Below are positions 1 through 7,744 of a DNA stretch of 46,210 bases, in pieces. The DNA is taken from contig NZ_VJON01000021.1 of the NCBI RefSeq assembly GCF_007556685.1, positions 1 through 46,210 on the forward strand, given 5' to 3'. This DNA is from Tepidimonas charontis (GTDB lineage Bacteria > Pseudomonadota > Gammaproteobacteria > Burkholderiales > Burkholderiaceae_C). How positions within the stretch are numbered: position 1 is the first letter of the stretch; each line of letters starts with the position of its first letter. The notes beneath the pieces were generated by a model. That model was given only the letters and a program-made list of their open reading frames with translations. It was not told the origin of the DNA and ran no database searches. Both the position numbers and the translations under genes were made by a program.

Positions 1-137
1 CGCTGGCGGCGATTGCCAAGTTTGGCATCGCCGAGCAGGTCGGCTACATCTCCACCGGCGGCGGCGCCTTCCTGGAGGTGCTGGAGGGCAAGACCCTGCC
101 CGCCTTCGAGGTGCTGGCGCGGCGCGCTCAGGGCTGA
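1..137 (+). CDS. pgk: Phosphoglycerate kinase, C-terminal fragment
   Basis: The window opens inside a gene; reading from base 3 gives 44 residues and a TGA stop. The fragment contains the [18 protein letters not shown] stretch that closes phosphoglycerate kinases: the glycine-rich loop that contacts the nucleotide, followed by the C-terminal helix that packs back on the N-domain. The enzyme transfers phosphate between 1,3-bisphosphoglycerate and ADP in cytoplasmic glycolysis and gluconeogenesis. Two more sugar-phosphate enzymes, pyruvate kinase and class II aldolase, follow on the same strand, which supports the call. The rest of the gene and its start lie outside the window. Confidence 0.93.
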   Translation, partial: LAAIAKFGIAEQVGYISTGGGAFLEVLEGKTLPAFEVLARRAQG

Positions 138-165
138 GCCACGATTTGTGCGGGCACGGACGCGC

Positions 166-1050
166 TCAGGGCAACGTCACCCAGGGCAAGTCGTGGCTGC
201 GCGCCAGCGCGTCCAGCTCGGCGCGCGTGCGGTGGGCAAACCACGTCGCCAGAGCCGCGGCGGCGGCGGGCTGCAGGCAGTCGGCCGGCGCCAGCGGCCC
301 CAGGCCCGCGACTTCGCCGAGCCGACGCGCGAAGTGCGGCTCCAGCGCCGCCACGGCCACCCGGCCGTCGGCGCAGCGGTAGACACGGTAGCCGACGTGC
401 GCGCCGCCCAGCAGGCCGCCGGGGGCCGTCAGGCCCCACGCGCGCGGCTGCGCCAGCCACGCGGCAGCGTCGGCCAGCGCCACGTCGCGCACCGCGCCGC
501 GGCCGGTGGCGGCGCGCTGCATCAGTGCGGCCAGCACCGCCTCGCTGGCCAGCAGGGCGCCGGCCATGTCGGCCAGCAGGCTGGGAGGCAGGTTCAGGCC
601 ATCCACCAGCCCGGCCTCGGCCTGGTAGGTGAGGTCGTGGCCGGCTTCCTCGGCGCGCGCGCCGGCCGCGCCGACGATGCGCACGACGCACAGGCGCTGG
701 TGGCGCGCCTGCAAGGCCGCGGCGTCCAGCCCCAGCTTGGCCAGCGCCGAGAGGCGAAACGAGGTCAGCAGCACGTCCGCCCCCGCCAGCAGCCGCTGCA
801 GTCGGCGCTGGCCCGCGGGCGCCTTCAGGTCCAGCGCGACGGTGCGCACGCCGCGGTGCATCTGGGTGTAGGCAGCCGCACAGTAGTCACGCATCGGGTC
901 GCCCGCCGGCGGCTCCACCTTGGTGCAGCGCGCGCCCAGGGCACGCAGGCGCATCAGGGCCGCCGGCCCCGGCAGGTTCAGCGCCAGGCTGACGATGTGA
1001 ATGCCACGCAACGTTTGTGGGGCTCGATCGTTTCGTTTGCATTTCGTCAT
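166..1050 (-). CDS. CaiB/BaiF-type (class III) CoA-transferase family protein
   Basis: This 294-residue protein has the family III CoA-transferase layout: an N-terminal Rossmann-like strand (RGIHIVSLALNLPGPAA), the LRALGARCTKVEPPAGDPMR segment that contacts CoA, and GHDLTYQAEAGL around residue 140, whose Asp matches the catalytic Asp of formyl-CoA transferase and alpha-methylacyl-CoA racemase. The family moves CoA between carboxylic acids or epimerises 2-methylacyl-CoA. At 294 residues it is shorter than the usual 360 to 410, so part of the small domain is reduced; racemase-like members are the nearest by layout. It lies convergent with pgk and divergent from pyk. The substrate cannot be read from the sequence. 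Confidence 0.82.
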   Translation of the reverse strand: MTKCKRNDRAPQTLRGIHIVSLALNLPGPAALMRLRALGARCTKVEPPAGDPMRDYCAAAYTQMHRGVRTVALDLKAPAGQRRLQRLLAGADVLLTSFRLSALAKLGLDAAALQARHQRLCVVRIVGAAGARAEEAGHDLTYQAEAGLVDGLNLPPSLLADMAGALLASEAVLAALMQRAATGRGAVRDVALADAAAWLAQPRAWGLTAPGGLLGGAHVGYRVYRCADGRVAVAALEPHFARRLGEVAGLGPLAPADCLQPAAAAALATWFAHRTRAELDALARSHDLPWVTLP

Positions 1051-1112
1051 CGCTGTCGGCGCTGCGCGTCATGTGTGCGTCATCGCACGGGCGCTGCGCC
1101 TCGCGTACGATA

Positions 1113-1142
1113 GCGCAAGCGGCGATCGAGCGCCGCTTGCGC
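1113..1142 (+). promoter_or_regulatory. Perfect 12-bp inverted repeat abutting the pyk ribosome-binding site
   Basis: Arms GCGCAAGCGGCG (1113-1124) and CGCCGCTTGCGC (1131-1142) are exact reverse complements around the 6-base loop ATCGAG. The Shine-Dalgarno AGGAG starts at 1143, directly after the right arm, and pyk starts at 1153. A -10-like TACGAT sits at 1106-1111, which would put transcription start inside the left arm. The repeat is therefore either an operator over the start site or, if transcription starts further upstream, a leader hairpin. Both roles are inferred. Confidence 0.6.
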
Positions 1143-1152
1143 AGGAGACACC

Positions 1153-2586
1153 ATGGTATTGCGTGCCACCAAAATCGTCGCCACTCTGGGGCCGGCCTCG
1201 GACGCGCCGAACGTCATCGAAGCCATGCTCGCCGCCGGCGTAGACGTGGTGCGACTCAATTTTTCGCACGGCAGCGCCGATGACCATCGCCAGCGCGCCG
1301 AGCGCGTGCGCGCGGCCGCCCAACGGCAGGGGCGGGAAGTGGCCATCATGGCCGATCTGCAAGGGCCGAAAATTCGTGTCGGCCGCTTCGCGCACGGCAA
1401 AGTGACGCTGCAAGAGGGGGCGGCCTTCGTGCTGGATGCGGCACGCATCGAACCCGGCGACGAGCAGGCTGTCGGCCTGGACTACAAAGAGCTGCCGCGC
1501 GACGTGGTACCGGGCGATGTGCTGCTGCTCAACGACGGCTTGATCGAGTTAGAGGTGGTGCGGGTAGAAGGCGCGGCCGTGCACACGCGCGTGGTGGTGG
1601 GCGGCGAGTTGTCCAACCACAAAGGCATCAACAAGCGCGGCGGTGGTCTGACGGCACCGGCCCTTACCCCTAAGGACATGGCCGACATCGGCACCGCGAT
1701 GGCGTTGCGTGCCGACTACGTGGCGGTGAGTTTTCCGAAAAACGCCGACGACATGCGGCTGGCGCGCCGCTTGTGCGAAGAGGCCGCGCCGCCGGACCAT
1801 CGTCCGGGTTTGATCGCCAAAATCGAGCGCGCCGAAGCGATCCCTGAGCTGGAGGCGATTTTGCTGGCCAGCGACGGCATCATGGTGGCGCGGGGTGACT
1901 TGGCGGTGGAAGTCGGCAACGCGGCGGTGCCGGCGCTGCAAAAACGCATGATCGCGCTGGCGCGTGCGCACGACCGCTTGGTCATCACCGCCACCCAGAT
2001 GATGGAGAGCATGATCCATGCCCCCGTGCCCACGCGCGCCGAAGTCAGCGACGTGGCCAATGCGGTGCTGGATGGCACCGATGCGGTGATGCTCAGCGCC
2101 GAGACCGCCGCCGGCAAATATCCGCTGCAGACGGTGCGCGAGATGGCGCGCATTTGCCTGGCGGCCGAGCAGGCCTACCACGATGCACTGGACCGCGATT
2201 TCATCGGCAAGACGTTCGAGCGCATCGACCAGTCGATCGCACTGGGGGCGCTGTTCATCGCCTCGCACCTGCAAGCGCGCGCCATCATCGCGCTGACGGA
2301 GTCCGGCTCGACCCCGCTGTGGATGAGCCGGCACACGGTGGACATCCCGATTTATGCGATCACCCCCCGCATCAGTACGGCGCGCCGGCTGGCGCTGTAC
2401 CGCAACGTGCATGCGCTGCGCATCAGTGGCGGCAGTGCCGACCGCGATACCGCGCTCCTGCAGGCCGAGCAACAACTCAAGGCGCGTGGCCGGCTGCAGC
2501 CGGGCGACCGCTACGTGATCACCGCCGGTGAACCCATGGGCACGCCCGGCGGCACCAATATGCTCAAGGTCGGGCAGGTACGCTGA
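1153..2586 (+). CDS. pyk: Pyruvate kinase
   Basis: The 477-residue protein makes pyruvate and ATP from phosphoenolpyruvate and ADP in the cytoplasm. It opens with the strand TKIVATLGPAS and the RLNFSHG loop, has the Mg/K-binding core around IEVVGD-equivalent positions, the MVARGDLAVEVG strand and the active-site segment VITATQMMESM, and ends with the regulatory C-domain. Length is usual for the bacterial family. The ATG at 1153 has AGGAG seven bases upstream. The gene follows the upstream pgk end on the same strand, but a minus-strand CoA-transferase gene lies between them, so pyk probably has its own promoter, where the 1113-1142 palindrome lies. Confidence 0.97.
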   Translation: MVLRATKIVATLGPASDAPNVIEAMLAAGVDVVRLNFSHGSADDHRQRAERVRAAAQRQGREVAIMADLQGPKIRVGRFAHGKVTLQEGAAFVLDAARIEPGDEQAVGLDYKELPRDVVPGDVLLLNDGLIELEVVRVEGAAVHTRVVVGGELSNHKGINKRGGGLTAPALTPKDMADIGTAMALRADYVAVSFPKNADDMRLARRLCEEAAPPDHRPGLIAKIERAEAIPELEAILLASDGIMVARGDLAVEVGNAAVPALQKRMIALARAHDRLVITATQMMESMIHAPVPTRAEVSDVANAVLDGTDAVMLSAETAAGKYPLQTVREMARICLAAEQAYHDALDRDFIGKTFERIDQSIALGALFIASHLQARAIIALTESGSTPLWMSRHTVDIPIYAITPRISTARRLALYRNVHALRISGGSADRDTALLQAEQQLKARGRLQPGDRYVITAGEPMGTPGGTNMLKVGQVR

Positions 2587-2612
2587 AGCGCCGCAGCAGG
2601 CGGCGGCTGCCG

Positions 2613-4106
2613 TCAGCGCAGATAATCCAATTGCAGTCGCTGTTGCAGGGTGCGAATGGCCGCCAGCGCCGCCTTCAGCGTCTGCATCGCCACCGCATCC
2701 AGTGCCGCGACGTCGATGCGGTTCGGTGCCGCGTCGGCGGGATCGGCGCTTTGCTGCGCCAGCCGCAACGCCTGCAGATGATCGAACGCCGCCACCCAGG
2801 CCTGCACTTCGCCCTCGGGTACCCCGGCGGCACGGCCGGCCTGCTGTAGCCGCAGCCGGGTGTCGGTGGCGGCCACCCCGTGTGCCAGCGCCAAGACGCG
2901 GGCGGCCTCCACGATCAGCGCCGTGCCTTGTAGCTTCAGGTCCAGCCAGCGGTGCGCGCCCTCGCGACGGGTACGGATACCGCCATGCCACAGCAGTGGC
3001 ACCGGGTGCTCCAAATGCGCTTGCGCCATCAAGCGCACAAAGCGCGGCGTGCGCTGTACACGTTGCAACACCTCGTCGCTCAGCGTCTGCACCCAGTCGG
3101 TGCGGCCCGCGATGGCGCGCAGATCGAAAAAGACCGCCGCCTGCAACAACTGGCGCGCCGTGCCGCCATCGATCCAGGCCGCAAAGCGGGCCTGCCACTC
3201 GGGCAGCGTCAGACAACACGCCGGGTTGCCCGCCATGATGCCCCCGTGGCACAGGGGGTAGCCGCAGGCGTTCAGCGCTTCGTTGACCGCGCGGCCAAAC
3301 GCCAGCCAGCGCGCCCGTGCCACCTCCAACCCCTGGCCCGCCTCCACCTGGAAAATGAGCGCGTTGTCCTGGTCGGTGGCCAGGGTCTGCTCGCCGCGCC
3401 CCTCCGAACCCAAAGCCATCCAGCACATCGCGTCCGCGGGCAATCCGTGCGCCTGCAACTGCCACGTCACCAGGCGCTGGGTCAGACGGTCATTCAGTGA
3501 TGCGATCAACCCAGTGAGCGCGCGCGCCTGCACGCCTTGGCGCTGCAGATGGCGGGTGTAATCGCGCACCGCAGCAGCCGCTCGCTGAAAGTCTGCCAAA
3601 GTGGTCGCGCGTTCGATTACGTGTCCCACGTGCTGCAGTGATTGGCGCTGCAGCGCAAACAGGTCACGCTCGGAGACGATGTTGACCGGCTGGCCTGTGG
3701 CATCGAGCACCGGTACATGGCGAATGCCGGCACGCGCCATCATTAGGACCGCATCGTACAGCGTATCGTCGGTGCCCAGCGTCTGTACCGGTTGGCTCAT
3801 CACGCGTGCCGCCGGCTCCTCCAGCCCCACCCCGGCCAGCACGATACGCTCCAACACATCGCCGCGCGTCAAAATCCCCGCCAGCGCTCCTCGGGCATCG
3901 AGCAGCAGCACCGAGCCAATGCGGCGCGCGCTCATCGTCTGCAACACCGTGCGCAGTGGTGCCGTCGCGGGCAATGCCACCGGCACGCGGGCGGGCAAAT
4001 CCCCGAGGCGCCAATCGAGGTTCGTCATGGCCGCCGCAGCGGTGGGAGTCCAGGTTGAGCCGCCATCCGTCGTGGCGGCGGTCGGAGACGACGCAGACGT
4101 GGCCAT
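2613..4106 (-). CDS. CBS-domain / DUF294 nucleotidyltransferase-like signalling protein
   Basis: The 497-residue protein has two CBS domains (about 41-95 and 103-155), which in other proteins bind adenyl nucleotides, then a DUF294 nucleotidyltransferase-like domain with GSEGRGEQ (233-240) and TDQDNAL (244-250), the GlnD-type metal and nucleotide motif, and a C-terminal helical substrate-binding domain (DUF294_C). No cyclic-nucleotide domain precedes the CBS pair. Homologues commonly sit next to the DUF4212/symporter pair, as here, where it is divergent from that operon, so a role in sensing energy state for the transporter is a reasonable inference. The start is uncertain: Met27 begins the conserved part and the first 26 residues are low-complexity. 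It lies convergent with pyk, 26 bases apart. Confidence 0.85.
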   Translation of the reverse strand: MATSASSPTAATTDGGSTWTPTAAAAMTNLDWRLGDLPARVPVALPATAPLRTVLQTMSARRIGSVLLLDARGALAGILTRGDVLERIVLAGVGLEEPAARVMSQPVQTLGTDDTLYDAVLMMARAGIRHVPVLDATGQPVNIVSERDLFALQRQSLQHVGHVIERATTLADFQRAAAAVRDYTRHLQRQGVQARALTGLIASLNDRLTQRLVTWQLQAHGLPADAMCWMALGSEGRGEQTLATDQDNALIFQVEAGQGLEVARARWLAFGRAVNEALNACGYPLCHGGIMAGNPACCLTLPEWQARFAAWIDGGTARQLLQAAVFFDLRAIAGRTDWVQTLSDEVLQRVQRTPRFVRLMAQAHLEHPVPLLWHGGIRTRREGAHRWLDLKLQGTALIVEAARVLALAHGVAATDTRLRLQQAGRAAGVPEGEVQAWVAAFDHLQALRLAQQSADPADAAPNRIDVAALDAVAMQTLKAALAAIRTLQQRLQLDYLR

Positions 4107-4155
4107 GGCTTAGGACTTTCCCTAGGTTCAGCCGGTTTGTAAGGGTCTGGTAAGC

Positions 4156-4500
4156 ATGGCTGCGCGACCATCACGCATCCGGCGCACTTTTCGCTCGACC
4201 GCTATGCTGTTTTGGCTCAACGCAGCGCAACTGGTGTTGTACATCGGTCTGTTGGCCTTGCTGGGTCAGGGCGTGCTGTACATCATCGCTGGCCAACGGC
4301 GTGCTGACAACCTGTTTTATCAATTATTTCAGGTGCTGAACCGGCCGTGGGTAGCGTTGGCGCGCTGGATCACACCGCGGCAGTTGGCACCGCAGCACCT
4401 GCCGGTGGTGGCATTTTGCGCCATGGCCGCGCTCTATCTGGCGGTCACACTGGCCAAGATCGAGCACTGCATCGCCGTTGGCATGGAGGGCTGCCGATGA
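4156..4500 (+). CDS. Small two- to three-helix membrane protein of unknown function
   Basis: This 114-residue protein has a basic N-terminus (RPSRIRRTFR), a hydrophobic span near residues 17-45 (LFWLNAAQLVLYIGLLALL), a loop with an amphipathic NRPWVALARWITPRQ segment, and a second span near 83-101. I do not recognise a named family. An alternative start is Met17 at 4204. Its stop codon overlaps the start of the TPR gene (ATGA at 4497-4500), so the two are translationally coupled and probably work together. Its position just before the symporter genes suggests a membrane partner or assembly factor, but that is only inferred from context. Confidence 0.7.
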   Translation: MAARPSRIRRTFRSTAMLFWLNAAQLVLYIGLLALLGQGVLYIIAGQRRADNLFYQLFQVLNRPWVALARWITPRQLAPQHLPVVAFCAMAALYLAVTLAKIEHCIAVGMEGCR

Positions 4501-5075
4501 ATGCAACACGATCGGTTGCTTGGGCCTTGTGGCGCGCGCGCTGGTTCATCTGGTGGCGACGTGAAGCCCGCGCACTGGCGGTGGTGGAAGGCGCTTTGGC
4601 CCGACACCCGGACGAACCGCAGTTGCTGGCCTTTCGGGCTCACTTGTTGGCCGAGCTACAGCGCCCTCGCGAAGCGCTGGGGGTGCTGGACCGCCTGGTG
4701 CACGTGGCGCCCCACCAGGCCGCGCATTGGTTCAACCGTGGCTATCTGCAGGAGCAGCTCGGCTGCCTGGACGCCGCCGAAGCCAGCTTTCGCCAGGCGT
4801 TGGCGCACGACGAAAAACTCGATCGCGCTTGGTACGGCCTGGGCTTGGTGCTGATCCGTCTCGGCCGCCTGGATGAGGCCCTGCAGGCGCTGCGCCGCAA
4901 TACCGAATTGCAACCCATGAGTCCGTATGCCTGGTACCAAATGGCGCGGATTCATGCCGACCGAGCCGAGTCCGACGAGGCGGCGCGCATCATCGCCCAC
5001 CTCAAAGGCTTCGAGCCCCGCATCGCGGCCCAACTGGAACGCGAGACGGGACTGCGCACGGCACGGACGGCTTAG
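4497..5075 (+). CDS. TPR-repeat protein
   Basis: The ATG at 4497 overlaps the stop of the membrane-protein gene, which fixes the start and gives 192 residues. After a Trp/Arg-rich N-terminus (WALWRARWFIWWRRE) that may touch the membrane, four helical pairs follow the TPR pattern: about 38-71, 72-105 (HWFNRGYLQEQLGCLDAAEASF), 106-139 (WYGLGLVLIRLGRLDEALQAL) and 140-173. TPR proteins act as protein-binding scaffolds; no enzyme motif is present. With the preceding small membrane protein and the following symporter genes it looks like part of one transcription unit. Partner and function are not known from the sequence. Confidence 0.82.
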   Translation: MNATRSVAWALWRARWFIWWRREARALAVVEGALARHPDEPQLLAFRAHLLAELQRPREALGVLDRLVHVAPHQAAHWFNRGYLQEQLGCLDAAEASFRQALAHDEKLDRAWYGLGLVLIRLGRLDEALQALRRNTELQPMSPYAWYQMARIHADRAESDEAARIIAHLKGFEPRIAAQLERETGLRTARTA

Positions 5076-5077
5076 AC

Positions 5078-5129
5078 GCCGCCGGTTGCAGGAGCGGCGG
5101 CCCACCCCGGGGTCGCCGGTACGGGTGGG
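5078..5129 (+). promoter_or_regulatory. Two tandem stem-loops between TPR and symporter genes
   Basis: Directly after the TPR stop, GCCGCC (5078-5083) pairs with GGCGGC (5096-5101), and CCCACCC (5101-5107) pairs with GGGTGGG (5123-5129). No T-run follows, so these are not classical terminators. They could dampen readthrough or protect the 5' end of a symporter message. Confidence 0.4.
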
Positions 5130-5171
5130 GTCGGGTGAGTCCGCCCCGATATGGCAATGAGGAGACACACG

Positions 5172-5432
5172 ATGCAACTGTCCGAAGCGCACCAGCGCTA
5201 CTGGCAGAAGAACCTGCGCATCACCGGCATCCTGCTGGCGATCTGGTTCTTCGTCACCTTCGTCATCGGGTATTTCGCCCGCGATCTCAACTTCAATTTT
5301 TTCGGCTGGCCGTTTAGCTTCTGGGTCGGCGCGCAAGGGGCCTTGGTGGTCTATGTGATCATCATCGGCTATTACGCGCGCTACATGAATCGGCTGGATC
5401 AGGAATTCGGCGTCGCCGAAGAGGAGGAATGA
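5172..5432 (+). CDS. Sodium:solute symporter small subunit (DUF4212)
   Basis: Starting at the ATG at 5172 this is an 86-residue protein (MQLSEAHQRYWQKNLRI), with an in-frame upstream ATG at 5151 as alternative. It has two membrane spans (about 16-38 and 48-70) and the conserved FFGWPFSFWVGAQGALV segment and YYARYMNRLD end of the DUF4212 (TIGR03647) family. Members accompany the large subunit of VC_2705-type symporters. The acidic tail ends in EEEE. GAGGAG within its last codons serves as the ribosome-binding site of the next gene, so expression of both subunits is coupled. Confidence 0.9.
   Translation: MQLSEAHQRYWQKNLRITGILLAIWFFVTFVIGYFARDLNFNFFGWPFSFWVGAQGALVVYVIIIGYYARYMNRLDQEFGVAEEEE
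5421..5428 (+). promoter_or_regulatory. Ribosome-binding site deciding the symporter start
   Basis: GAGGAGGA lies only one base or none from the ATG at 5429 but about seven bases from the ATG at 5435. The second ATG is therefore the likelier start of the large subunit; the first overlaps the small-subunit stop. Confidence 0.6.
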
Positions 5433-5434
5433 TC

Positions 5435-7555
5435 ATGGCTGGACTGAGCTCGGAAGCCAGCGGCGGCGTGTTCTCCGCGGGCAGCAACGCCGCCTTCAAA
5501 AAGCAACTCAACAAGGTGTATGGCTGGTACACCGGTGGCTTTTTACTCTTCGTCGTGATCCTGGCCATCTTGGAGCAGTTCGGGCTGCCCAAACAGTGGG
5601 TGGGCTACATCTTTCTGTTGGCCACCGTGATGTTGTATGCCGGCATCGGCATCATGAGCCGCACCAACGACGCCGCCGAATACTATGTGGCGGGCAGGCG
5701 CGTGCCGGCCATCTACAACGGCATGGCCACCGGGGCCGACTGGATGTCGGCGGCGTCCTTCATCGGTATGGCGGGTACCTTGTACCTGACCGGCTACGGC
5801 GGCCTGGCCTTCATCATGGGGTGGACCGGTGGCTACTGCCTGGTGGCGCTGTTTTTGGCACCATACCTACGCAAATTCGGCCAATTCACGATTCCCGACT
5901 TTCTGGGCGCGCGCTATGACGGCAACCTGCCACGACTGATCGGTATTTTGGCCGCGATCCTGTGCTCGTTCACCTACGTGGTGGCGCAGATCTATGGCGT
6001 CGGCCTGATCACCACCCGCCTGACCGGCGTGGCATTCGAAATCGGGATCTTCCTCGGTCTGGGCGGCATTTTGGTGTGCTCGTTCCTGGGTGGCATGCGT
6101 GCGGTGACGTGGACGCAGGTGGCACAGTACATCATCCTTATCATCGCCTACATGATTCCGGTGGTGTGGCTGTCGGTGAAGCAAACCAGCTTCCCGATTC
6201 CGCAGCTGGTCTATGGCCAACAACTGCAAAAGGTCACGCAAGCCGAGCAACGGCTGATCGACGACCCGAAGGAGAAGGAAGTCATCGCCATCTACAAGCA
6301 GCGCGCCGAGGCGCTGGCCGAAAAACTCAAAGACGTGCCGGCCGCCCTGGCTGCCGAGCGCACCGCGGCCGAGCAAAAACTGGCGCAGCTGCGCGCCGCC
6401 AACGCGCCAGCGGATCAGATCGCCGCGGCACAAAAAGCGCTGGACAGCCTGCCCAAGGACGAGGCAGCGGCCAAGGCCGCATGGACCAAGGCCAAGGCGG
6501 CTGCCGAGGCCGGCGCCAAACCGTTGGCGGGCATGCCACGGCATGCCCAGCAATTCGCGGGTGATCCCAACGGCGACGAAAAAGCGCGCGAGACCTTCGA
6601 CACCTCGCGGCGCAATTTCCTGGCGCTGATCTTCTGTCTGATGGTCGGCACGGCAGCCCTCCCACACATCTTGATGCGCTACTACACCACCCCCTCGGTG
6701 AAGGAAGCGCGCGAGTCGGTGACCTGGTCGTTGTTCTTCATTTTCCTGCTGTATTTCACGGCGCCGGCCCTGGCGGTGCTGGTGAAGTACGAGGTGTTCA
6801 ACGTGCTGGTGGGCACGCCGTTTGACAAGCTGCCCGACTGGATCGTCAACTGGAGCAAGGTCGACCCGGCCCTGTTGTCGGTGAGCGACGTCAACGGCGA
6901 TGGCATCTTCCAACTCGGCGAGATGCGCATCGGCGGCGACATCATCGTCTTGGCGACACCCGAGATCGCGGGCTTGCCCTACGTCGTCTCCGGCATGGTG
7001 GCCGCCGGTGGTCTGGCCGCCGCGCTGTCCACCGCCGACGGGCTGCTGCTGACGATCTCCAACGCGCTGTCGCACGACCTGTACTACAAGATGATCGATC
7101 CGAATGCCCCGACCTCGCGCCGGGTGATGATTTCGAAGGTCTTGCTGCTGGTGGTGGCCCTGATGGCGGCCTACGTGGCAGCACAAAAACCGGCCGATAT
7201 CTTGTTCCTGGTCTCGGCAGCGTTTTCGTTCGCCGCGGCGGCCTTCTTCCCGGCGCTGACGCTGGGGATCTTCTGGAAGCGCGCCACCAAATGGGGTGCG
7301 GTGCTGGGCATGATCGGCGGCTTGGGCATCACGTTCTACTATATGGCGGTGACGCAACCGTGGTTGCGCAGCGTCTTTGGCGTGACCAAGCCGGTGGAGC
7401 TGTGGTGGGGCATCCAGCCGATTTCGGCCGGCATCTTCGGCGTACCGCTGGGTTTTGCCATCATCATCATCGTCAGCCTGCTGACGCCGGCACCGAAGCG
7501 GGAAATCCAGGAACTGGTCGAACACGTGCGCTACCCGAACCTGAAGCGCGCCTGA
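5435..7555 (+). CDS. Sodium:solute symporter large subunit (VC_2705 type, ActP-like)
   Basis: This 706-residue member of the SSS family resembles acetate/cation symporters: N-terminal spans, NDAAEYYVAGRRVPAIYNGMATGADWMSAASF (motifs around 80-110), the GLAAALSTADGLLLTISNALSHD core near 525-548, and about 13 to 14 membrane spans. Sodium-driven uptake of a small carboxylate is likely; substrate is not proven. Two oddities: a hydrophilic Ala/Lys/Glu-rich insert at about residues 260-388, predicted helical or coiled coil, absent from ActP (about 550 residues); and a loop DVNGDGIFQLGE (485-496) that matches a canonical EF-hand calcium loop. The gene follows the DUF4212 subunit with overlap and is closed by a strong terminator. 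Confidence 0.92.
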   Translation: MAGLSSEASGGVFSAGSNAAFKKQLNKVYGWYTGGFLLFVVILAILEQFGLPKQWVGYIFLLATVMLYAGIGIMSRTNDAAEYYVAGRRVPAIYNGMATGADWMSAASFIGMAGTLYLTGYGGLAFIMGWTGGYCLVALFLAPYLRKFGQFTIPDFLGARYDGNLPRLIGILAAILCSFTYVVAQIYGVGLITTRLTGVAFEIGIFLGLGGILVCSFLGGMRAVTWTQVAQYIILIIAYMIPVVWLSVKQTSFPIPQLVYGQQLQKVTQAEQRLIDDPKEKEVIAIYKQRAEALAEKLKDVPAALAAERTAAEQKLAQLRAANAPADQIAAAQKALDSLPKDEAAAKAAWTKAKAAAEAGAKPLAGMPRHAQQFAGDPNGDEKARETFDTSRRNFLALIFCLMVGTAALPHILMRYYTTPSVKEARESVTWSLFFIFLLYFTAPALAVLVKYEVFNVLVGTPFDKLPDWIVNWSKVDPALLSVSDVNGDGIFQLGEMRIGGDIIVLATPEIAGLPYVVSGMVAAGGLAAALSTADGLLLTISNALSHDLYYKMIDPNAPTSRRVMISKVLLLVVALMAAYVAAQKPADILFLVSAAFSFAAAAFFPALTLGIFWKRATKWGAVLGMIGGLGITFYYMAVTQPWLRSVFGVTKPVELWWGIQPISAGIFGVPLGFAIIIIVSLLTPAPKREIQELVEHVRYPNLKRA

Positions 7556-7617
7556 GCGGCCGCTTACCGCCCCGTGTTGCGGCGGGCCACGGCCCTGCAC
7601 TGCGGCCCGTCCTTTCA

Positions 7618-7650
7618 CCGCCGACCGCGAGGTCGGCGGTTTTCTTTTTT
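7618..7650 (+). terminator. Rho-independent terminator after the symporter operon
   Basis: CCGCCGACC (7618-7626) and GGTCGGCGG (7631-7639) form a perfect 9-bp stem with a GCGA tetraloop, followed by TTTTCTTTTTT. Confidence 0.92.
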
Positions 7651-7702
7651 CGCTCGTGCGCACGGCACCCTGGGCCGCAGCCACCGCAGCCGATCCTCTA
7701 CG

Positions 7703-7708
7703 TACAAT
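7703..7708 (+). promoter_or_regulatory. Probable -10 element of fba
   Basis: TACAAT lies 37 bases before the fba start, downstream of the terminator, and matches the sigma-70 -10 consensus at five of six positions. No good -35 is visible. Confidence 0.4.
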
Positions 7709-7744
7709 GCAGCCCCGTCGCGTCAACCTCTGCGGGAGACTTCC

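Noticed and set aside
1549-3465. Long minus-strand open frame across the end of pyk and the DUF294 gene
   Set aside because: No recognisable domain, and it overlaps two genuine genes in other frames.
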